Shown: positions 7,145-11,768 of the stretch, one piece after another
How the letters are laid out: the number at the start of each line of letters is the position of its first letter
Position numbering within the stretch: position 1 is the stretch's first letter
From: Actinomycetes bacterium
GTDB taxonomy: Bacteria; Actinomycetota; Acidimicrobiia; Acidimicrobiales; JAMCPL01
Assembly (NCBI GenBank): GCA_021846725.1
Contig: JAJZWK010000045.1
Location: 1 to 11,768, forward strand
Direction of reading: 5' to 3'
Length of the DNA: 11,768 nt
Made by a program: the position numbers and the translations under genes
The notes under the pieces: model-generated
The model's input: only the letters and a program-made list of their open reading frames with translations
Databases searched by the model: none
Told to the model about the DNA's origin: nothing

Positions 7145-7194
7145 CCAGAAGTCGACTACCACATATGTAGTTATAAAATGGCTGTTCAAACCTA

Positions 7195-7223
7195 TTGAAA
7201 CTTTTCATTATTTTCATTATTCT
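7195..7223 (+). promoter_or_regulatory. Candidate whiB promoter with repeat-filled spacer
   Basis: TTGAAA (7195-7200) and TATTCT (7218-7223) are 17 bases apart, a standard vegetative sigma-factor layout (5/6 and 4/6 consensus matches). The spacer is made almost entirely of a 9-bp tandem repeat, TTTTCATTA, at 7202-7210 and 7211-7219. An alternative -10, TATAAG at 7223-7228, lacks a well-placed -35. A purine-rich ribosome-binding site, GAGGGA (7245-7250), precedes the ATG at 7256 by five bases. Confidence 0.45.
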
Positions 7224-7255
7224 ATAAGTACGGTACTTGAGAGAGAGGGATAACT

Positions 7256-7516
7256 ATGCTACAAACCAGATACGAGTTGAATTGGCGAGAAAAAGCACTC
7301 TGCAGGGGACCTCAGGCAGAGATGTTCTTTGCACCGTTTGTGGGCGAAGGTCGGAACGAACGGCGCAATCGTGAGGCAGCAGCAAAGGCAATTTGCGCGA
7401 AGTGCAGTGTAAGAGCTGAGTGTCTCGATTATGCCATCCAAATCAGAGAGCAACACGGTATATGGGGAGGTACCAACGAACGCGAACGCAGGAAACTTTT
7501 ACCTTCCGTCTCCTGA
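7256..7516 (+). CDS. WhiB-family Fe-S transcriptional regulator
   Basis: WhiB proteins are small actinobacterial regulators that bind a redox- or NO-sensitive [4Fe-4S] cluster and act with the primary sigma factor. All hallmarks are present in 86 residues: C16 in ALCRG, then C47-x2-C50-x5-C56 (the four cluster ligands), the G-I-W-G-G turn (68-72), and a basic C-terminal segment NERERRKLL that can contact DNA. The segment EMFFAPFVGEG and the RREAAAKAIC-type spacing look like the general WhiB1/WhiB2-like shape. The position next to the Rv3679-Rv3680-type ATPases matches whiB4 of M. tuberculosis. Sequence alone does not settle which paralogue it is, so I give no symbol. The start is well supported by GAGGGA five bases upstream. 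The last 18 bases overlap the 3' end of lnt on the other strand. Confidence 0.95.
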   Translation: MLQTRYELNWREKALCRGPQAEMFFAPFVGEGRNERRNREAAAKAICAKCSVRAECLDYAIQIREQHGIWGGTNERERRKLLPSVS

Positions 7517-9337
7517 CAATGTTCCTAACGATCGTCTGAGCGATCTTCCAAACAATCTTCTGGAAGGTTCCAGCGGTATCCAAGCCAGCACCAAAGAAAT
7601 GATCGATATAACCAGTATTGGCAAGTCACCGAAGCGTTCATAAATAGTGTGACCATCTCGTAGAGCAACATCACCTATTAACACCGTTCTACGAGATAGC
7701 GCGCTTTGCTGCATCACATTTCCCTGGTTGTCTATAATGGCAGAGTATCCTGTAGGTGCCGCCTGTACCAAGTCACGACCTTCTTCTATGGCACGAAGGC
7801 GCGATGCAGCTATCTCTTGACTGGGCATCTGGCTGTTAGCATAAGAGTTTGTATTGGTGGGGACCATCAGTAGCCTTCCACCTGCCCTGGTTGCCGCCCT
7901 GGCTCTTCGAGCAAAAAAGGTCTCGAACGAAATCATAATGCCGATCTTGCCGTCGGGAGTATTCAAAACAGCGGGGCCGTGTCCAGGTATCGCATCTCTG
8001 GGAATATCTTTCAATGATGCAAGATGCTTGAAAAACGATCGGTACGGTACGTATTCTCCAAATGGAACCCGATGAATCTTCTCATAACGGCTAACGATCT
8101 TACCAGATGGCGATATAGCAACAGAAAAATTCTTGAATCTGGTCGACCCCACTGGTTCAGTGACTCCGGCTTCAAGGGTAGCATGAAGTGATCTTACAAG
8201 TCCTTGAAGTATTGCCAGATGCTCGGAACCTTCCAGCCGCCCGTCAAGCGCTACAGTATCTTCCGGCCAGACAATGAGCTGAGGCGGCTTCCTCTTGTCT
8301 ATTTTTGGTATTTCCTCGGTGGCATCTACCTGAGCATAGAATACCGTCAAAGGGTTTACCTGCAATGCTGTCGTACCACGTTTTCCTCCACCCTGTATGG
8401 CTGCAACCCGAAGGTGTCCTATCGGAGGACCTCCATCTGGAGCAAATACTCCTGCAACAACAACTACTACGACGACTCCGAGTGCAATGAGCCCAGCTAA
8501 TCGACGACTTCTCTCCCTACCGCCTTCCTTACCAGGCTCTCTACCGCCTTCCCTACCAGCTTCCACGGTTATGCCCACCGTATGCCCATCTGATTCCCCA
8601 CTCCCATTTACATCACCTACAACATTTTGATCTGCCCTACCGGTCATCCGCAGCAATTTTCTCAATAGCGTATGTATGAGCGTATGTATGCGTGACGAAT
8701 AAGTGGGTTCTACACCCTGAAACTGCAACCGCGGAAAATATGATACAACAAGCAGCCCAATCCCTGCTCCAGCCAACCAGACAAGCCACACGATGAGAAG
8801 GGGTCCACCAAGCCTACCAACCAGGCCAACCGGTGAAGCTGCTTGTCCCAACTCTATCCCTCCTATGGGCAACCCACCAAATGGCCATCTTTCACGAAAA
8901 TATTCTGCAAGCACCATAGCAGCTGGCAGGGCAACTACCCTTGCTCTATTCGCTGGCACTACTGCAGCGGCAGCAGCTATGAAAAGAGACTCCGCTACCA
9001 TCAGCACCACACCACCATAGACATTGAATGCAAACGACCACCACAGCCCCGGCACAAACATGCCCATACCAAATACCCAACCAACAAGAAAGCGTCTTTT
9101 CCATGGAATCCCCTCAAGCGCAACATAAGCAATTGCACAAGCAGGCAACACAAGCGGCCACCAACCCCACGGAGGTAGTGATAAGGCTGCCAGCAACCCG
9201 GCTATGGCGGAAGCCAGCAAGCGGTAACGGCGAACTGCTTTCTGATGGTGCAATCCATGACTCATCGGGCTAATATCAGCCTTTAAGAGGCTCAGTGGAT
9301 AGACAATCCCGGGCTTGTCGTCCCCCTGACTTCGCAT
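7499..9337 (-). CDS. lnt: Apolipoprotein N-acyltransferase, catalytic Cys position is Ser
   Basis: Lnt adds the third acyl chain to the N-terminal Cys of lipoproteins, in the membrane with its nitrilase domain outside. N-terminal hydrophobic helices lie at about 38-57, 59-75, 83-105, 107-127, 133-145 and 180-200, another at 281-299 and one near the C-terminus (571-589). The nitrilase-like domain shows the expected Glu359 (LIVWPEDT), Lys420 (YEKIHRVPFGEYVP) and the downstream NTNSYANSQMPSQ and ASRLRAIEEGR segments. At the nucleophile position (ICYE in E. coli) the sequence reads ISFE, with TCG for Ser470 at 7928-7930. Length is 612 against about 510, owing to a repeat-rich insertion at about 205-278 between membrane helices. 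ATG 9337 or ATG 9265 (Met25) could be the start; neither has a strong ribosome-binding site. It follows hemG by 36 bp and overlaps whiB tail to tail. Confidence 0.9.
   Translation of the reverse strand: MRSQGDDKPGIVYPLSLLKADISPMSHGLHHQKAVRRYRLLASAIAGLLAALSLPPWGWWPLVLPACAIAYVALEGIPWKRRFLVGWVFGMGMFVPGLWWSFAFNVYGGVVLMVAESLFIAAAAAVVPANRARVVALPAAMVLAEYFRERWPFGGLPIGGIELGQAASPVGLVGRLGGPLLIVWLVWLAGAGIGLLVVSYFPRLQFQGVEPTYSSRIHTLIHTLLRKLLRMTGRADQNVVGDVNGSGESDGHTVGITVEAGREGGREPGKEGGRERSRRLAGLIALGVVVVVVVAGVFAPDGGPPIGHLRVAAIQGGGKRGTTALQVNPLTVFYAQVDATEEIPKIDKRKPPQLIVWPEDTVALDGRLEGSEHLAILQGLVRSLHATLEAGVTEPVGSTRFKNFSVAISPSGKIVSRYEKIHRVPFGEYVPYRSFFKHLASLKDIPRDAIPGHGPAVLNTPDGKIGIMISFETFFARRARAATRAGGRLLMVPTNTNSYANSQMPSQEIAASRLRAIEEGRDLVQAAPTGYSAIIDNQGNVMQQSALSRRTVLIGDVALRDGHTIYERFGDLPILVISIISLVLAWIPLEPSRRLFGRSLRRSLGTLSGDGR
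8517..8564. repeat. 24-bp tandem repeat in the lnt insertion
   Basis: Two 24-bp units, 8517-8540 and 8541-8564, match at about 20 of 24 bases and share CTACCGCCTTCC. On the minus strand they encode the charged run GREGGREPGKEGGRER just before the last N-terminal-half membrane helix of Lnt. Confidence 0.85.
8667..8690. repeat. Perfect 12-bp tandem duplication in lnt
   Basis: AGCGTATGTATG occurs at 8667-8678 and 8679-8690 without mismatch and encodes the IHTLIHTL segment of the Lnt insertion on the minus strand. Confidence 0.95.
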
Positions 9338-9347
9338 GACAATCGGT

Positions 9348-9381
9348 AACCATGACCTTGTGGCGTGAGCCGGTCATGGTT
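9348..9381. repeat. 10-bp inverted repeat at the hemG-lnt junction
   Basis: AACCATGACC (9348-9357) and GGTCATGGTT (9372-9381) pair perfectly. Within the 14-base loop, GGC (9362-9364) and GCC (9369-9371) can add a small upper stem. The hemG TGA lies in one arm and the other arm ends about ten bases before the lnt ATG at 9337, so an mRNA hairpin here could affect lnt translation or mRNA stability. No T-run follows. Confidence 0.6.
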
Positions 9382-11017
9382 TGCCGTCGTCGGGCAGGCA
9401 CTCCACTGCCTCTCCTTCTTCGCCTTGCCCTGCTCGCCCGGACGAACGACTCCCTGATCCAACCTGCCTATTCGCTGAGCCTCTGAGCTGCTCGATCAGG
9501 GAGGATGCTGCTTCGTAACCACTTTTTATGCATGCCGGGATCCCCACTCCTCCATATGCCCCTCCCGCAACTGACATTGGACCTGCCCTACTTATCTCTT
9601 TGGCTATCTGTTCCACCAGAGATAAATGGCCGACACGGTACTGGGGGAATGCCTTTTCCCAGCGAACCACCAACGCATCTTCCAGCTCTAAGGATAACTG
9701 CAGATCTCTTTCCAACTCATAATGCACTGCATCGATTAAATGCTCATCATCCATATATAGATGGCGGCTGTCGCCGTAACGGCCAGTGGATACTCGAAGC
9801 AATACAGAGCCCTGCGTAACAATATGTGGCCACTTTTTGGATAAAAACGTGCATGCGCTAACAAGCCTTCTACCATCAGCTGGGACAACATATCCTGTTC
9901 CTTCAGGTAGATCCTCCGCTGATACCCCCTTTATGCGTAACGTGATCACAGCAACGGAAGAATATGGTATTGATCCGAACAACCGAGCTGCATCTGTCGA
10001 GAATGATTCGACCAACCCAGATGCTCTATGAGCCGGAAGAGCCAGCACGACACCTGCATATCCATCTACCTCCCTTCCGTCATCAAACAGCAACGCCCAT
10101 CCCTTTGATGTCTTTCTCAGCACAACCACATTAGTATTCTCATGGACGACTACACCCTTTTGCAGCAAGTCATTCTCCAATGCCCCGACCAGAGATGCCA
10201 TTCCTCCCCTGACCGCGTAGAACGTGGGAGGTGGGTTGCCCTTCATGTCCTTGGCTCCCTGACCCCCCGACGTACCCTGACCGACCGACATGGCACGAGA
10301 TAGGTTTACTGCAAGGCTGCCCTGCTGCTTACTTGCCTGGAGTATAGGCGGGAACAAAGCCGCAGCACTCATACCATATATACTGCCTGCATGTATTCCG
10401 CCAATAAGAGGATCAGCAAGCTTAGCTACGACTTCACGACCCATATGATGCTCTATCAACCTTCCCAAATCCACATCGTAACTTGAATCCGAATCAGCAG
10501 ATAATTTATGCAAAGAAGCACCGTACAGGGCACCCTGATGGCCGGCACCGTATGATGACATATCGGGTGGAGTAGGAAAAAAGTACCCTACAGCCGCTCG
10601 TGACATGCCTCTTACCGTCAAGATCCGATGTTCCACCACAGAACGAATTAAGGAACCCAGCCGAACTGGTACTCCAAGAGCAAGATCCGAAGGTATCTTC
10701 CTCAATTTATTGCCTACAACGATAAAGGCACCCTTCACCCCTGAAGCCTCCAGATCACCTGATATACCAAGCTCTCCACAGAGTTTGACAGCCTCCGGAC
10801 GTCGTGCAAGGAATGAATCAGGTCCAGTATCCACGTAGGTATCGCCAAACTTTACACTGTGCAATTTACCACCCAGACGAGAGGACGCCTCAAAAAGATC
10901 TACCTCTATATCCGATATGTCGCCCGATATATAACCCGAAGCCGCTACAGAGGCACCTGCCAGCGCCCTGGCAGCAACCATACCGGATATACCACCTCCA
11001 ATTACTGCTACTCTCAT
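9374..11017 (-). CDS. hemG: Protoporphyrinogen/coproporphyrinogen III oxidase (HemY type, FAD)
   Basis: This oxygen- and FAD-dependent oxidase removes six electrons from the porphyrinogen ring. In Gram-positive bacteria the substrate is coproporphyrinogen III (name CgoX/HemY). Seen: the FAD dinucleotide-binding fold VIGGGISGMVAA (G7, G9, G12) with the ribose-binding acid E43 in LFEASSRLGGK, YVDTGPDSFL, LADPLIGGIHAGSIYGMSA, AVRGGMASL and the C-terminal GGAYGGVGIPACIKSGYEAA typical of the family. Length is 547, above the usual 450-480, because of polar insertions at about 22-36 (12-bp-period repeat), about 170-185 and about 242-254 (18-bp-period repeat), plus a Gly/Ser-rich tail of about 30 residues. 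The ATG overlaps the hemH TGA as ATGA, so translation is probably coupled. The hemH neighbour supports the coproporphyrin-dependent route. Confidence 0.93.
   Translation of the reverse strand: MRVAVIGGGISGMVAARALAGASVAASGYISGDISDIEVDLFEASSRLGGKLHSVKFGDTYVDTGPDSFLARRPEAVKLCGELGISGDLEASGVKGAFIVVGNKLRKIPSDLALGVPVRLGSLIRSVVEHRILTVRGMSRAAVGYFFPTPPDMSSYGAGHQGALYGASLHKLSADSDSSYDVDLGRLIEHHMGREVVAKLADPLIGGIHAGSIYGMSAAALFPPILQASKQQGSLAVNLSRAMSVGQGTSGGQGAKDMKGNPPPTFYAVRGGMASLVGALENDLLQKGVVVHENTNVVVLRKTSKGWALLFDDGREVDGYAGVVLALPAHRASGLVESFSTDAARLFGSIPYSSVAVITLRIKGVSAEDLPEGTGYVVPADGRRLVSACTFLSKKWPHIVTQGSVLLRVSTGRYGDSRHLYMDDEHLIDAVHYELERDLQLSLELEDALVVRWEKAFPQYRVGHLSLVEQIAKEISRAGPMSVAGGAYGGVGIPACIKSGYEAASSLIEQLRGSANRQVGSGSRSSGRAGQGEEGEAVECLPDDGKP
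10257..10292. repeat. 18-bp-period repeat in hemG
   Basis: Units 10257-10274 and 10275-10292 both begin CCCTGACC and match at 14 of 18 bases. They encode SVGQGT and SGGQGA in a loop just before the NPPPTFYAVRGGM segment of the oxidase. Confidence 0.75.
10912..10947. repeat. 12-bp-period repeat near the hemG start
   Basis: CCGATAT recurs at 10912 and 10924, with a decayed CCGA at 10936, giving a 12-bp period. It encodes the GYIS-GDIS run (residues about 28-35), inserted between the first helix and second strand of the FAD-binding fold. Confidence 0.75.
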
Positions 11018-11768
11018 GCAGCCAACAACTCCCGATTTATCACATCTGCCAACGTTTCAGCCAAGCGGATATCGTGATCAAGCGACGCGCATCTGCCATA
11101 CAGGAGACCACAGGAAGATGCCACTCCAGAAGCAACTATATCCAGATCGTATAATGTCTCCAAATGATCAGAGACAAACCCGACCGGACAGACCACCACA
11201 GCATCATAGTCGTCAGTAGCGACTTTGCGTATTACATCACTTACATCCGGCTCCAACCACGGCATCGTAGAACCTGGAGGTATGCTCTGCCACGCTACCG
11301 ACCAGTCCCGCAACTGAACCCTTTCAGCAATTGCAGCAGCAGTCTCTGCAACCTGCCTGGCGTAGGGATCACCGGTTTCTGTCAAACGCGCTGGCAGACT
11401 GTGTGCGGTAAATATGACATAAACCTTCAGCCCATACCCTTCTGAGAATACATCCTTTGATGGTACGTCATTTGAAGATATATCACTACCAGATATGCCT
11501 GCTATTGTATCAACAACTCGGTCTGCCCACATATCAATAAGTCTTGGTGCCAAATGCCATGATCTGACCATATCAAATTGGATCTGCTTAAAGCACCCAC
11601 CATCTTCTCTACCCTCTTCTCGTATCGACCGCTTTGACTGCAATGCTGCCTGTACACGACTTTCATATTCGCCTATGCTGGCTTTAGAGAAGTGAGGGGC
11701 CAAAACCAACCCTATAATTTTATCTACCTCTTGGGCATCCAACGCTCCCAGCAGAGTATCCAGCCCAT
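11014..11768 (-). CDS. hemH: Ferrochelatase (coproporphyrin type), 5' end missing
   Basis: This enzyme inserts Fe(II) into the porphyrin; in actinobacteria the substrate is coproporphyrin III (CpfC). Seen: VLAPHFSKASIGEYESRV, the metal-site histidine in VIFTAHSLPARLTETGDPYARQV, WSVAWQSIPPGSTMPWLEPDV and the acidic partner in VCPVGFVSDHLETLYDLD. The frame stays open through the right edge, and the residues before the TTG at 11742 (GLDTLLGA) fit the family, so that TTG is internal and the N-terminus is missing. There is no Cys after the HSLP motif and no C-terminal Cys-rich tail, so the [2Fe-2S] cluster of the mycobacterial enzyme is not expected. A repeat-rich insertion (11443-11502) precedes the strand carrying the catalytic His. 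It overlaps hemG by four bases. Confidence 0.93.
   Translation of the reverse strand, partial: GLDTLLGALDAQEVDKIIGLVLAPHFSKASIGEYESRVQAALQSKRSIREEGREDGGCFKQIQFDMVRSWHLAPRLIDMWADRVVDTIAGISGSDISSNDVPSKDVFSEGYGLKVYVIFTAHSLPARLTETGDPYARQVAETAAAIAERVQLRDWSVAWQSIPPGSTMPWLEPDVSDVIRKVATDDYDAVVVCPVGFVSDHLETLYDLDIVASGVASSCGLLYGRCASLDHDIRLAETLADVINRELLAA
11443..11502. repeat. 15-bp-period repeat in hemH
   Basis: Four consecutive 15-bp units (11443, 11458, 11473, 11488) encode the pentapeptides GISGS, DISSN, DVPSK and DVFSE, read in protein order. They are diverged copies rather than perfect ones. The peptide pattern resembles that of the ATPase linker repeat. Confidence 0.8.

Noticed and set aside
7161..7168. 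Palindrome ACATATGT as a regulator operator between whiB and the ATPase gene
   Set aside because: Eight bases of AT-rich palindrome is too little evidence, and the flanks do not extend the symmetry.
7530..7566. Hairpins GATCG/CGATC and CTTCCA/TGGAAG just past the whiB stop as a terminator
   Set aside because: The stems are short (5 and 6 bp), there is no T-run, and they lie in the coding part of lnt, so chance pairing is as likely.
11014..11742. TTG at 11742 as the ferrochelatase start
   Set aside because: The frame is open to the window edge, the preceding residues fit the family, and the N-terminal half of ferrochelatase is missing, so the gene is simply cut by the window.

Overview
The window comes from an actinobacterium. 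A WhiB-family Fe-S regulator is present, and this family is confined to actinobacteria and their phages. It sits divergently beside a pair of ArsA/Get3-type ATPase modules, the same arrangement as whiB4 and Rv3679-Rv3680 in Mycobacterium tuberculosis. The haem genes are of the coproporphyrin-dependent type used by Gram-positive bacteria. Base composition looks moderate rather than GC-rich, so a lineage such as Acidimicrobiia is plausible, but that placement is inference from family resemblance. All genes are chromosomal housekeeping or regulatory genes. I see no mobile element, CRISPR array, phage gene or defence system.

Layout, left to right. (1) The 3' part of a lysyl-phosphatidylglycerol-synthase-type (DUF2156) protein on the + strand, cut by the window edge. 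It converges on (2) a minus-strand cluster read right to left as purF, purM, pyrE (purine steps 1 and 5, and pyrimidine OPRT). (3) A region of about 280 bp with a good -10 box for purF and several inverted repeats, then tRNA-Pro(CGG) on the minus strand with its own TATAAT box. (4) One 841-codon minus-strand gene that fuses two ArsA/Get3-like ATPases. (5) A divergent intergenic region of about 140 bp, then whiB on the + strand, whose 3' end overlaps the 3' end of the next gene. (6) A minus-strand cluster hemH (cut by the right edge), hemG, lnt: two consecutive late haem steps and the last step of lipoprotein acylation.

The most unusual thing seen is a recurring sequence signature. Several otherwise conserved enzymes (PurM, PurF, the ATPase fusion, Lnt, HemG, HemH) carry extra polar, low-complexity stretches built from short tandem duplications of 12, 15, 18 or 24 bp, always keeping frame. 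Several of these encode variants of the same (D/G)-(I/V)-S-x-x pentapeptide. A perfect 22-bp tandem duplication lies at the convergent 3' ends near the left edge, and a 9-bp tandem repeat fills the spacer of the likely whiB promoter. The other points of note are the ATPase fusion itself, a serine where the catalytic cysteine of Lnt is expected, and a 60-residue insertion in a conserved PurM loop.

How the parts may work together: purF-purM-pyrE supply nucleotides from PRPP. hemH-hemG make coproporphyrin-type haem. lnt finishes lipoproteins, and the partial first gene modifies membrane phospholipid. The ATPase fusion and WhiB form a conserved actinobacterial neighbourhood that in mycobacteria has been linked to redox and envelope/glycerol physiology. 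Extending that role to this organism is inference.
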